From the NCBI GenBank assembly GCA_013368445.1, contig JAACJO010000041.1, positions 62,001-126,000 of the forward strand: a DNA stretch of 64,000 nucleotides, given 5' to 3'. Below, one piece after another: positions 1 through 10,794 of this stretch. Source of the stretch: Leucocoprinus leucothites (Eukaryota; Basidiomycota; Agaricomycetes; Agaricales; Agaricaceae). The notes below the pieces were generated by a model that saw only the letters and a program-made list of their open reading frames with translations, did no database searches and had not been told where the DNA came from. Within the stretch, counting starts at the first letter, position 1. Every line of letters begins with the position of its first letter. Both the position numbers and the translations under genes were made by a program.

Positions 1-291
1 CAGTCCATCATCCGGGCTGCATGCGCTCACCCAGGCAGTCCACAGTGTCAGCATTGCTGGCGCTGGGGGCATTCTACCTCATCGTGCCACGCCCGTGCAT
101 TGCGATGTGCTGCCTGTGGTGGTCCTCATCGTACTGAGAACCACCGCTCCCACTCGAGCTGTTGTAAGGGGAGTCCAAAGGCAAATCCCCCTATCTCGCC
201 CACCGCCACTAAGGATCCCTGTCCTCATATCAAGTGTGTCAACTGCACCAAGTCGCATGCAGCTGATGATTGCAAATGCCCATTCTGGTGA
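1..291 (+). pseudogene. gag-like ORF1 of GagL-1, C-terminal zinc-knuckle part
   Basis: Frame 1 is open from the first base to a TGA at 289-291. It encodes the nucleic-acid-binding C-terminus: a CCHC knuckle (CQHCWRWGHSTSSC), a second CxxCGGPH cluster and a third CVNC...H...C cluster. The family reads on for about 20 residues after CPFW in the intact copy, but here CPFW is followed by TGA. The same early stop occurs in GagL-5, so it may mark a subfamily rather than random decay. The role inferred from LINE ORF1 proteins is RNA binding in the retrotransposition particle. Confidence 0.85.
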
Positions 292-683
292 CACCGGTTT
301 GACCGGCTTTGGCTTGAAAACCATCGTTGCGATGCCGCTCGGTCGCATCTGTAGGGTTCTCTTTCCTATAGGTTGCATTGTCCGCCCCTGTGCTGTGCGT
401 GGTAGGCCCTGGAGATCCATGCCGTGCACTTCCATCCACCAGTAAAACAGAACAGCCTGACTTGTATTGTAGTATGCTTTCATTTTGAACTATGTACCAC
501 TGTGTGAAGATGTCATTTGTACTAGGCAGACTTTGGACTCGTATTTATACCCAGCTATGTAGATGTGTAGTTGGTAGCGGTACTTTCTGCATGTTGTAGT
601 AGTTGGGCACAGACTGCTTTCGTGCACCGCGTTATAAATTTGCGACCCCTCTGGGGTCGCGTTGACTAAAAAAAAAAAAAAAA
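1..683 (+). mobile_element. GagL-1: 3' end of a gag-only non-LTR element
   Basis: This is the 3' part of a GagL element cut by the window edge. It holds the end of the gag-like ORF1, a 3' UTR of about 375 bp and a poly(A) run at 668-683. The UTR matches that of the complete copy at 30976-33280, including the tail motif ggactgcttt/cgtgcaccgcg and a small hairpin at about 642-660 (gcgacccc, loop, ggggtcgc). No endonuclease or RT sequence follows the gag before the poly(A), as in all other copies. Sequence after 683 is TadL-1 in the opposite direction, so GagL-1 probably sits inside that LINE; the left duplication is outside the window. Confidence 0.9.
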
Positions 684-765
684 GTACCATAGTCAATAGC
701 CATACATTGCCATAGGAATGACACATGACCTATATAGGAGTTGTTTTTGGAGAGGGAGAAAACCT

Positions 766-3023
766 TGTAACATGGGTAGACATAAGTCTAGAAACACTGC
801 AAATCAGTTTGCATTACTCAAAACTGAGTCTGCTGCCATATCCAACAACAAGCTCAACATTGCCGAGATGGCCGACAACAACCACCTTGACCCATACGAC
901 AATTCCCGCAATGTGCACGGGTTCTTTGGTCCTCCCCAGGATGACTTTCAGTCTCCCAGCCCCCTCCCCTTAACGTCTGGTGATGTTCCATCCCAGGTGC
1001 CTACTACTCAACCTCCAGTGGCTTCTGTTCCTGAGGCTCCCCTCAAGCCCTTCACGGCTGGTGGAACCATATTCTACCCTGTGGAGCAACCCCCTACCCC
1101 GCCTGCCCCTCCATTGACCTCCTCCAAGGGAAAGAAGGAGACCCCAGCCCAGAAAGGCCTTGCTGGACTACGCCACTTCCTCTCTTGGTTAGAGAAGTGT
1201 GCTGATTCTCACTCCTCCATCCCAGAAGAGGATGTCTCTGCTGCCATCACATGCCTTGCTAAGGTGGCCTTTATCATTGTCAATGACCTGGAGCTTGACA
1301 GCACCCCCCTCACCTTGCATTTGCTCATTGTCCATGGGCTGACTGATTTTGGGGATGTAATATACAACCTTGGGTGCAAGTATGGCCTGCTGGAGGCCGG
1401 CCCTAAAGCAACATGTGTCATCCATGAGGTGACCCATGGATCCGCTGACTCAGCAGGTCCACATGACATCAACATGGGCTCCCCCAAGGCACCCACCAAA
1501 CCCCCTCCAGATCGTTGGCCTGCCCCAGTCCATCCCCCCCTACCGCCCAAGCAAGTACCCCCTAAAGCACGCACTAGTGGCCCTCCCCAAGCTCAGTCGC
1601 GGCCTGATGGCCTGGCCCAGTGAGTGCCCACCAAGGTGCCTCCTCCTCCCACCTTGGCCAAGAAGTCCTTTGCCAAGGCAGCCCATACTCCTGCTGCAGC
1701 TGCATTGCTAATCAAGCTGGTATAGTCCTACCCCACCCTTGAGCCTGAGCACATCACTGCAATGCACCAGGCCACCCAAGCCACTGCTCCTGCTGCTCGG
1801 AAGTTGCGCATGATGACTGTGGGCCCCACCCACCACCAACTCTTTCTTGACTTCACCAGCAGTGCCAACAAAGTCACCTATCTCCATCACAAGGCCATGC
1901 ACCTTCTCAATGACTCCCTCTCCCATGCCAAGTCAATCTTGCATGTGGAGAACATTACCAAGGTGTACAGCATGATCATGCTGCACACCTCCTCCATCCC
2001 CTCTGATGCCAATTGCGACATCATTGAGACCTCCATCCCCTCCATCTTCACTGCCCCCTTTGCAATCAAGATGTGCCGCCCCAGGTTGAGGTCCTACCTC
2101 AAGGTCCTCGACATGCCTTATTTCGTGAATGGTGTCTGCATTATGCCAAATCATGTGACCAACTGCATGCGATTGTCCACCTTCAAGGATATTTTCGCAG
2201 ATGTTTCATCCATGTGCATCATGCACAATTTCTCCAGAGCCGACACTGCCACCATCTGATTCGACCTCTGGGACTCTCAATCAGGAGCAAGTGCCAAGAA
2301 GCTCCTGGGCAAGTACCTCCACTTTGAGGGCATTCAGTCTGTGATCTAGGCCACGCACACTCACCTGGGCAGTCCTCAGTGTCAGCATTGCTGGTGCTAG
2401 GGGCATTCTACCCCATCATGCCATGCCCGTGCATTGCAATGCACTGCCTGTGGTAGTCCTCATTGTACTGAGAACCACCACTCCCACTCAAGCTGTTGTA
2501 AGGGGAGTCCAAAGGCAAATCCCCCTATTCCGCCCACTGCTGCCAGAGATCCCTGTCCCCACATCAAGTGTGTCAACTGCACCAAGTTGCATGCAGCTGA
2601 TGACTGCAAATGCCCATTCTGGCAACACTGGTTTGACCGGCTTTGGCTTGAACACCATCATTGTGATGCCGCTTAGTCACATCTGTAGGGTTCTCTTCCC
2701 TGCAGGTTGTATTGTCTACCCCTACGCTGTGCATGGTGGGTCCTTGAGGTCCATGCCATGCACTTTCCATCCGCCAGCGAATCAGAACAATTCGATTTGT
2801 ATAGTATCTCTCTTTCATCTCAGACTATGTACCACTGCATGAAGATGTTGTATGTACTAAGTGGACTTCAGACTCGTATTTATACCTAGCTATGTAAATG
2901 TGTAGTTGGTAGCAGTACTTTCTGCATGTTGTAGTAGTTGGGCACAGACTGCTATCGTGCACTGCATTATAAATTTGGACCCTTTTGGGGTCTACTGATT
3001 AAAAAAAAAAAAAAAAAAAAAAA
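766..3023 (+). mobile_element. GagL-2: gag-only non-LTR element, nearly full length
   Basis: The insertion is bounded by a 14-bp target-site duplication with one mismatch, gagggagaaaacct at 752-765 and gagggagaagacct at 3024-3037. It starts 6 bp before the gag ATG, so about 80 bp of 5' UTR is missing (5' truncation, usual for target-primed integration). It ends with a 3' UTR (2677-3000) and a poly(A) run at 3001-3023. The host is TadL-1 in the opposite direction. No RT or endonuclease is present between gag and poly(A), which supports a gag-only family. Confidence 0.9.
772..2676 (+). pseudogene. gag-like ORF1 of GagL-2, five in-frame stops
   Basis: A single reading frame of 635 codons runs from ATG 772 to TAG 2674-2676 with no frameshift. 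It is broken only by stops at 1621, 1723, 2257, 2347 and 2398. By comparison with intact relatives these are explained by transitions: CGA to TGA, CAG to TAG, TGG to TGA, CGG to TAG and TGG to TAG. The N-terminal third (MGRHKSRN..., WLEKCADSHSS) is of the type seen at 50913-52013. The C-terminal part (LHTSSIPSD, LLGKYLHFEG, zinc knuckles) is of the type in GagL-6, so the gene is a mosaic of two subfamilies. Three cysteine clusters close the protein. Confidence 0.85.
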
Positions 3024-4319
3024 GAGGGAGAAGACCTCGGGTTGAGTCGCCTAGCATACCCATAGCTTTCACCATGGATAATGCTTTGGTGGAGTAATAT
3101 CAAACGTGCTCTTGAAATAAGAGTCAGTGGTTGAAATAGAAACTGAGGTATTAGCAGATGCATTTCGGGTGAAGGAGAGGGCCACCAATGTCGGATAGGT
3201 CAAGTGGGGGATTTGAATTGTTGTGGTGACGAGAGAAGTGGAAAACCTCAGATTTGTCATGTTTGATGACTAGTCTGAGGTCAGTGCAAATGGAGTTAAT
3301 GATGGAGTATGCTGATTTGAGGGAAGAAATAGTATCAGTATAATTCTTTGCTTGAGATATACAAAGCCCATCACCAACAAAAGATAAAATTGATGAGGGA
3401 ATGGATTGTAGACAAGCACATTGGTTGAACATGAACATAAGAGGTGCCAAGTAGAGTGCTGAGAGTATTGGTGAAAGAGCTGAATCTTGCCCTACACCAA
3501 CATCTGCATCATGGGCATCAGATAGGAAGGTATTCCACATAAATTGAGTCGATTGACCTGTGAGGTAATCCCTCTATCCCATCTGCACTCAATGGGTGCA
3601 ATGTGTATTCCCTCAGTATGAGTTCCTCATCGAGTTCTTGAAAAAGAACCCAGCTGCTTTTGCTTTCTCTAATCATGACATGCGTCCACTGCCACCTCAA
3701 GCTCCTGTGCCCACCAAACCAAATGAAGGTGAAATATATTCTTTCATCTCATCTCTTCTCTTCTCTTTTGAGTCCAATCTCTGTGTATAACACCTCATTC
3801 TATAGTCTCTCTCGAGTCTTCTCTATTTTGCTGGACTAATTGTATATAGTCTTTGTCTTAAGCAGTTGTAGACCACTTCATGTACCCTGGCCTGCCATAG
3901 TGTACCATCTGTTTGTACTATTTAGTTGTAAGTGGACTGCAATTGAGCACCACTATATAAATTCATTGATTTTTTTAAAAAAAAAAAAGACCTATGAGGT
4001 AATGGGAGAAGAAATTTACAAGTTCTGGGGTGAACCCCTGGTGTCGCAAGATGTCAGTGAGGATGTCGTGATTTAAGGAGGGGAAGAATTGGGCAATATT
4101 AAAGGTGCAAACACTAGTGATCATACCTTTGGCCCATCCAGCCTGAATAATGTGAGTGAGGAAAATCCCTGCATCTTCAGTGGATCGTTGAATAACCCCG
4201 CCCATTTGATTTGGGTGAAGAGTGCCTGAAGAGACCGCTTCAAAATGTATGTGGTGCACGATCATCTTTTCAATTAGTTTACCTAAAGTGTTTAGTAGAA
4301 CAATAGGATGGAACACTTT
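3024..4319 (-). pseudogene. TadL-1 ORF2 reverse transcriptase fragment
   Basis: Read on the minus strand, 4319-3989 and 3569-3024 encode RT motifs: IVLLNTLGKLIEKMI, FNIAQFFPSLNHDIL (motif A region), VGQDSALSPILSALYL (motif B) and SFVGDGLCIS (motif C). Motif C should be FVDD, so one catalytic aspartate is lost (D to G). Motif B carries G to D. The frame also has stops, and a 419-bp LINE end splits it at 3570-3988. The fragment is not functional. Confidence 0.8.
3570..3988 (+). mobile_element. 5'-truncated TadL 3' end with its own target-site duplication
   Basis: This 419-bp insertion holds the last 70 or so codons of TadL ORF2 (3571-3790, ending ...SFESNLCV), the 3' UTR and a poly(A) at 3977-3988. 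It is flanked by a 15-bp duplication of TadL-1 sequence, gacctgtgaggtaat at 3555-3569 and gacctatgaggtaat at 3989-4003 (one mismatch). The severe 5' truncation is the normal product of incomplete target-primed reverse transcription. It defines the exact 3' terminus of the LINE. Confidence 0.9.
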
Positions 4320-4621
4320 TGTTAGAAGGTGATGTACAGGGGATGTGTAGGAGGTCTTAGAAACCAGAGAAATTGCCCAGGAAGCTCACAACTCACACAG
4401 AAATCTGTGGACAACTGTAAATGACTGAATTAACAAGATAGAGACTTGTACTCACCTGTGGACAACTGTAAATGACTGAGAGTCAAGAAAGCGTCCACAG
4501 GAGAGTTGAACATCCAGTCAGGTGATCTACAACTGACTAAGCAACCTCTGCATCAACTCTAACTTCACACATCAACAAATCAATCACAAATACTTGTAGA
4601 CTGTCCAGAGCACATCTGACA
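4320..4621 (-). repeat. Solo copia LTR
   Basis: This 302-bp copy matches the Cop-2 LTR in reverse orientation, from tgttagaagg to catctgaca. No copia coding sequence adjoins it, so it is a solo LTR. The flanks (acttt before, tactt after) do not form a duplication. The left flank is TadL-1 and the right flank is a tail-T element, so rearrangement after insertion is likely. Confidence 0.85.
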
Positions 4622-4708
4622 TACTTAGGCCCTGTATTATGTTGGCAAGCACAGACTGCGACCGGGCACCACATAATAAATCATTGATTTTTAAAATATA
4701 AAAAAAAA
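4622..4708 (+). repeat. Tail-T: short 3' tail of a third non-LTR family
   Basis: An 87-bp segment runs from tacttaggccctgtattatg to an A-rich end. Its core, gactgcgaccgggcaccaca followed by taataaatcattgattttt, resembles the last 45 bp of both TadL and GagL. Other copies lie at 4870-4961 (minus, end of a chimera) and 13410-13495 (minus). Nothing upstream identifies the body of the parent element, because two of the three copies abut copia LTRs. Confidence 0.6.
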
Positions 4709-4775
4709 GACAATGTAAGAATGCCTCAGATCAAACACCAACTTTCGATGGTGGTGGTAAGAGAACAAGGAGGGA
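4709..4775 (-). mobile_element. GagL-3: 5' end scrap
   Basis: On the minus strand this is the start of a GagL element, ccctccttgttctcttacc followed by caccaccatcgaaagttgg, up to just before the expected gag ATG. It lies inside GagL-4 in the same direction, and the rest of the element is replaced by tail-T. Only about 66 bp remain. Confidence 0.65.
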
Positions 4776-4961
4776 TGTTCTTTGATCATATTGAGCTTGT
4801 CATTACCAGACGCGATGTCAGAGTCGAGGTCCATATTCACAATTTCATGACTGATAGCTTTAGACTTTTTATTTTATTTTATTTTAAATCAATGATTTAT
4901 TATGCGGTGCCCGGTCGCAGTCCACGCTCACCAAAATAATACAGGGCCTAAGTACTGCTAC

Positions 4962-5618
4962 CTACTGCATGTGTCACACAATCATCTTCTCGATTAATTT
5001 TCCTAGAGTGTTTAGTAGCACAATGGGACAAAAAGCATTCGGGGTATCATAGGCCAGTTTATTTGGCTTGGGAATGATGATAGAGACTGAGTCTTTGAAG
5101 TGACTCGGCCAGTGAGAGAGATGTATGCACGTGTTAGCAATGAGTAATATGTTCTTGAGGCAATCATTGTGGGCAACAATGGATTTCAGATGTCTCCAGG
5201 AGATGTGATCAGGCCCGGGTGCTGAGGAGTTAGTACATGAAGAGAGAGATTCAGTAAGTTCGAGGGTGGAGAAGTTAGCCCAGGAGTGGGGAGGGAGGGA
5301 TTTCATTTTGTTTAAAATGCTAGGGCTTACCAGTCGACCAGATGCTGAATTATATGATGAATGGAGTGCATTCCACAAGTCCGGCAGATCATTACAGGGC
5401 CACCCTTGATAATGAATGCCCTCGATGGCAGGGAGTCTGCATTGTTTGACCCATTCCATGAGATCCCAGGGTCGTTTGTTGGTTGACGTGATCTCATGAA
5501 TGCGTTCATCAAAGAAAGAACATTTGGTGGCCCGAGTAGCTGATCTGAATGCCCGCCAGTCTTTTCAATCCTTTGTTCTTCTGTAAATGAGAAGAGTCTC
5601 AGAGCAATACTACAAAGA
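4962..5618 (-). pseudogene. TadL ORF2 fragment inside the chimera
   Basis: The minus strand encodes the stretch from the endonuclease-RT linker (SETLLIYRR, MEWVKQ) to the second RT block (NTLGKLIEKMIV). It contains SSAPGPDHISWRHLK. Both ends are abrupt and lack poly(A). It has no catalytic motif C and cannot act as an RT. Confidence 0.8.
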
Positions 5619-5803
5619 CAAGGATAGATAAAGTCCTGTCCGAATATAGTATACTACTCAACCACAAAGAAATGTGACATAGTAACAAAGAAATGAAACT
5701 AAAGTCCAACTTGCAGACCTCTAACAGTAAGCTTACATGCATGTGTGGCCCTAGCGATGTACCGACGGGGTTGGAAGATGCGTTGAAGCAGGTACACAAC
5801 CTA

Positions 5804-6120
5804 CTACCAGGGCCTCCTATTGTCCTCCTTGTGATGGCTAAGCCAATCATGGTCGAACCAGTGGTGCCAGAATGGGCACTTTTGATCATCAGCTGCATGG
5901 TCGCCCTTGCAGTTGATACATGAGATGTGGGGACAGGGCTCCCCGGCGGGTGTGGGCAGGATAGGGGGGTTTGCCTTTGGACTCCCCTTACAGTATGATG
6001 ATGTAGAGTGATGGTTCTTACTACGGTGAAGACCACCACACTGGAAACACCTGAGTGCACGATTGCAGCAGGTGGGAGTAGAGTGACCAAAGTGCCAGCA
6101 GTGCTGGCACTGAGGGACAC
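5804..6120 (-). pseudogene. gag zinc-knuckle segment inside the chimera
   Basis: The minus strand reads VPQCQHCWHFGHSTPTCC, a second CxxCGGLH cluster and a third CINC...H...C cluster, ending KEDNRRPW and a stop. It is the C-terminus of a GagL-type ORF1, closest to the type at 52014-53829 (CCNRALRCSQCGG). By chance of the target site it is in frame with the host ATG at 6145 (MGRQKSKAS), so a 113-codon small zinc-knuckle ORF now exists. Whether it is expressed is unknown. Confidence 0.65.
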
Positions 6121-6231
6121 TAGCTTTAGACTTTTGTCTACCCATGTTTCACTAGTGTAGATGATGTAGTATTGTACTCAAACTAAGACACCAACTCAAG
6201 AGATGGTGGTGGTAAGAGGACAAGAAGGGAT

Positions 6232-6614
6232 GGAATCATCAGAGTCCGATAGGGAGTCACCAGATTGAAGAGGAACACTAGGACCAGTCTTGGGAGTCTC
6301 TGAAGCGTCAGAGGGCTCTACAGATGGACTGGGAGGCAGAGATCACTCCTCAGACTTGGAAGAGTGATTGGGAGACTCTGGAGGCTGCTGAGGCCGAGCT
6401 GGTGCTCTAGGTGGCTCAGGAGGCTCAGATCAATGTTCTGGAGGCTGGTCAATATCACCCCCTTCATCTGAGAGCAGTGGAAAGCCAGAGGATGGAGGAA
6501 GTGGAGGAAAAGCTGGAGAAGGGCTACTTGAAAATTGAGGAGGTGCTGGAGGTCCAGGGGGTGCAAAAGATGGTACATTATTGCGCTTAGAGCCTGTGAG
6601 ACATGGGAAGTACC
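6232..6614 (-). pseudogene. Copia polyprotein fragment, integrase-RT linker
   Basis: The minus strand matches the proline/serine-rich linker of the Cop-2 polyprotein (RYFPCLTGSKR, PPGPPAPPQ, PLLSDEGGD, DQPPEH) and continues into the segment before the RT. It contains frame breaks. At 6614 it joins the 5'-truncated end of TadL-2, and near 6232 it joins the 5' end of GagL-4. Confidence 0.8.
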
Positions 6615-8497
6615 TATTACTAACTTCTTCAAGCATCATGCTGCTCTGGGTTTATGGCCCAGGGAGAAAGACCTGAGGTTACCCCAAATGGGAGAGCCCA
6701 TTTATTGTTTACTGATGACTATGTTTGAATCAGGCTGGGACCACTTACCCATCAATGGTAAAAGCAGACTCATGATTGTTGAAGTGCTGAGACAATATCT
6801 CAGCCCACCCTCTGACATCCCTATGATGGACTCCTCCCCCCCTCCAAAGGGTAAGGGCAAAGGAAAGAAGGCATGTAAACCTTCCCCATCTCTCATCCCC
6901 ACCCCCTATTCCCACCTGGCATTGTTGTTGGGCAAACTAACCCCACAGCTTGCATTGACAATGATCCTATAAATGTTGACAAAGCCCCTCCTACAGAGGG
7001 CACCCTTCCTTTCCCCCAGAATAATGTTTCATCTTCTGGTCAGGCACATGACATTTCATCTGTGTTAGATTCCCAAAAGGCAAAGAATGACTTTATGTCT
7101 TCTAAGCCTGCTGGTCCTATCCATGTATCCTGGGCTCCCCCTCCACCTTCCAATCACGTGACTCCAAGGAACAGGAATGGAAATTTCAAGTGCTCAGTGG
7201 GGCGGCCTTCTTTTGATGGCTAGGCTAAGCCATCAAAACCTAACCCCAAGGGTGCCTCTGAGATGCCGCCCCCTATTTCCCCTCCTGACCATAAGGCATC
7301 CACCAAAACCCTTACAGAACATTTCAACAAGAAGAATGTCTTGTTTGCTGATGCCACCTGACAGGGTGTCCAGCCATTGACTTCCTCTTCCTCCTCTCCT
7401 TCTATTGACAGGGTCAAGATGCAGGAAATGATACTCACCTTCCCTGAACTCTCATATGACAAAGTCCTTGCCATGTACAAGGCAGGTTTTGGTAGTGCCT
7501 AGCCTCAAGCACCTGAACCTTCAACCTCAAGTGCTCAATGCACTAAACCAAAAATGACAACACATGGTCTTACTCATCATCAAGTTCTCATCCCTTTGAG
7601 GGAAACATTATTGCAGATTGAATCAAAGACTTTAACAAAGTGGCTGAGTTCTGCAACTGCAGCCTTACTGCTGCTCAATCCAAACTTTGCGTTGAATCTG
7701 TTTGTGAACCATACAACGGTAGTTCTATTGCTACTTCAGGTGTTACCACTCCTACCAACCTCAATATCATTAAGTCTTGGCTGAAAAAATCCTGGCAACT
7801 TGGAGATGCTATCCCCATCAAGCCCCATCTTCCACAATCAAAATCATTCCTCAAAATCATCGGCGTCCCTTACTGGGTAGCCAATTCCTCCAACCCTCTT
7901 TCTCCCACTTTTGTTGAGTAGGCCCTTGGCCAATCTTCTCTCTTTGAAAATGTCATCCTCGCCGCTCACCCTTATGTCATGAAAGTCTCCCCCAAGTTGG
8001 ATATAGTTGTTGTATAGTTCGACATTTGGGACTCCCAAAATGGTACTAAGGCCAAGACATTGGTCAACCACACTATCAACTTCGGCTGACATATCGACAC
8101 CATACAGGCCACCAGTATACACCCTGGGGTTGCACAATGCAGGAACTGCTGGCGGTAGAGCTACCCCACTCATGTATGTCATGCCCTTGGTGCTCACTGC
8201 CAAATTTGTGGTGGTCCTCATCATGTTGAGAATCATCAATCTATGGCCTGTTGTTGCAAGGCTAATCCCAAATCCAACCCCCCTCGTGACGCCACCCCTG
8301 ATGGTATCCCATGCCCCCATCTCAAGAATTTCAAATGTCTTAACTGCAAAGGTGATCATCATGCTAATGATACTAAATGTCCATTTTGGAGAAACAGGTT
8401 TGACTGGACCTGGCACTCTAACAAAGCCACCGAGTCATGCACTGCATGTGTTGTCTGTGCCAATACCAATTGCTCCAGTGGTGGAGTTGCTGCTTAA
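6615..8497 (+). pseudogene. TadL-2 ORF1 (gag-like), 5' truncated and frameshifted
   Basis: The remnant starts within ORF1 (FFKHHAALGL, MGEPIYCLLMTMFE) and ends with the zinc-knuckle domain (CCCKANPKSNPPRDATPD, CLNCKGDHHANDTKCPFW) at TAA 8495-8497. The reading frame shifts at least once between 6972 and 7640. A conserved segment before the knuckles (KSFLKIIGVPYW) is shared with GagL. Stops include TGG to TAG. ORF2 starts two bases after the ORF1 stop. Confidence 0.8.
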
Positions 8498-10794
8498 ATA
8501 TGCCTGGTAAGAACAATGTTATATCTTCTGTCCATATCTATTCGCAAAATGTGGGACAATCTTATGTCCTGGTTGATTCTATCCTTGAGTCCAAGAAGCT
8601 GGACTTCAACATTATTTTTCTACAGGAACTCCCATGGAATAATATCCACAAAGCACCATCTACGACTAACCCTGAAGGGGACAATGTCGTAGGTGCCTCT
8701 ATTCATCCTGAGTGGCTGTGTATGGTTCACCCTACTAAGCCCAACAAATCCTGCCCCTGTACTTTGACTTATATTCACAGATGTCTACTTCATATGAGAC
8801 CCATCCTTCAACAGGAGTGGGTCAATTACTGTGATATTCAAATTCTGGGTTTATTCAACCAGGGTAATTATATCCATTTTCTCAATATGTATTCTGACTC
8901 ATCATTGTTGGCGATCAATTTCCTTTCAACAAACTTCATTGACATTCCTAATATTGTGTATATGGGAGGCAACTTCAACTGTTGTTCTCCAGAATGGGAT
9001 CCCTCAGTTTCCCATCTCCCTTATTCTGCCATAACTCTAATGGAGTTAGTGGATTGTTTCAATCTCACCAGGTCTACACTGACCATTCTCTCTCCAACCT
9101 ATTTTTCCCCCTTTGAAAATCATGATAATTCTGTTATCAATCTCATCTTTTGTGCTAACGATTCCATCTCCCACATCATCAATGCAAATTTGAGATTGCC
9201 TTCGGATCATAGACCCCTGCTCATTGATCTCCCTATTCACCCAGATTATATTAATTATAAAAAATGTGTACTGCCAAAGGACAGCGATGAAGAAACTGCC
9301 TTCATTTCTCAGGTCTCAGAGCATCTAGCAGCTATTGATTGTTTGAACATCCATTCCACTTCTTGTTTGGACAATATCTCCGATTCCATCTCTCACATCT
9401 TCTCTGATTCATGGAACATGAACTCTAAAACTGTATGGATTACTAACCAGTCAAAAGAATGATAGTCCCCCCACTGTTCTGAGACATTACTTACTTACAG
9501 AAGAATGAAAGATTGAAAAGACTGGCGAGCATTTAGAGCAGCCACTCAAGCCACTAAATGCTCTTTCTTTGATGAGTGTATTCACGAGATCGCCTCAACC
9601 AACAAACAACCATGGGATCTTATGGAATAGATCAAACAACAAAAATTCCCTGCCATTGAGGGTATTCAATATCAAGGACACCCTTGTAATGATCTTCTAG
9701 ACCTGTGGAATGCACTTCACTCATCATATAACTCTGCATTGGGATGACCAGTAAGCCCTCATATTTTGAACAAAATGAAATCCTCCCCTCCCTGTTCTTG
9801 GGCAGACTTTTCTGTTCTAGAACTCACCAAATCCCTTTTGTCCTGTGCTAACTCCTCAGCACCTGGACCTGATCACATCTCCTGGAAACATCTCAAGTCA
9901 GTCATCACCCATATCAACCATCTCAAGAACATTATATTCATTGCCAATACATGCATATGTCTCTTTCATTGGCCAAGTCACTTCAAAGACTTGGTCTCTA
10001 TCATCATTTCCAAGCCGAATAAACAAGCCTATGATACCCCTAAAGTGTTCCAACCTATTGTTCTACTAAACACTTTAGGTAAACTAATTGAAAAGATGAT
10101 CGCACGCTGCATGCAATTTGAGACAGTTTCTTCAGGAGCTCTCCACCCGAATCAAATGGGCAGGGTTATCCAATGCTCCACTGAAGATGCAGGGGTTTTC
10201 CTCACTCACATCATTTGGGCCAGATGGCCCAAAGGTATGATTACTAGTGTTTGCACTTTTGATATCGCCCAATTCTTCCCCTCCCTCAATCACGATATAC
10301 TTACTGACATCCTATGACACCAAGGGTTTGCCCCAGAGCTTGTCAAATTCTTCTCTTACTACCTCATAGGTTGATCAACTCAGTTTATGTGGAATACCTT
10401 TTTGTCTGATGCCCATGATGCGGATGTTGGCATGGGGCAAGGATTAGCTCTCTCACCTATCCTCTCAGCATTCTACTTGGTGCCCCTCATGTTCATGTTC
10501 GATCAACATGCTCGTCTACAGTAAATCCCTTCCTCTCTTCTATCCTTTGTTGACAATGGGCTTTGTATTTCTCAAGCGAAAAACTATACTGACACTATTT
10601 CCTCCCTCAAGTCAGCATACTCCATCATTAACTCCATATGCACCGACCTCAGATTAGTTGTTGAACATGACAGATCTGAGGTCTTCCACTTCTCTCACTG
10701 TCACAATGACTCCAACCCCCCACTTGACCTATCCAATGTTAGTGGCCCCCTCCTTCATCCCAAATGCATCTGGTGCTACCTAAGCTTCTACTTC

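Larger units (their letters stand above)
684..4319 (-). mobile_element. TadL-1: fragmentary LINE, interrupted twice
   Basis: LINE sequence in reverse orientation occupies 684-765, 3024-3569 and 3989-4319. The pieces match ORF2 of the better copies, from the RT palm region into the stretch before RNase H. The gaps are filled by GagL-2 (766-3023) and by a short LINE 3' end (3570-3988), both flanked by target-site duplications. At 4319 the LINE stops against a solo copia LTR. Upstream ORF2, ORF1 and both ends of this copy are not present. Confidence 0.85.
4870..6120 (-). mobile_element. Chimeric non-LTR insertion: gag zinc-knuckle + LINE RT piece + tail-T
   Basis: An exact 15-bp duplication (tagctttagactttt at 4855-4869 and 6121-6135) brackets this 1251-bp block, so it entered as one event. 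In its own 5' to 3' direction it contains a gag zinc-knuckle segment (6120-5804) with following untranslated sequence, then about 657 bp of TadL ORF2 (5618-4962), then a tail-T end (4961-4887) and an A-rich tail (4886-4870). There is no poly(A) at either internal junction. The simplest reading is template switching between three RNAs during reverse transcription. Confidence 0.7.
4776..6231 (-). mobile_element. GagL-4: divergent GagL copy hosting a chimeric insertion
   Basis: Two minus-strand pieces, 6231-6121 and 4869-4776, join across an insertion to give a GagL 5' UTR and a gag N-terminus. The gag reads MGRQKSKA then ISHEIVNMDLDSDIASGND, and KLNMIKE follows. It resembles the KSKA...ISNDELNIAEM start of the other gags but is clearly divergent. 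The copy is cut off at 4776 by GagL-3 and joins antisense copia sequence near 6232. The joined N-terminus is only about 40 codons. Confidence 0.6.

Noticed and set aside
718..771. Upstream ATG of GagL-2 gag at 718
   Set aside because: It lies in TadL-1 antisense sequence outside the insertion; the family start MGRHKS is at 772.
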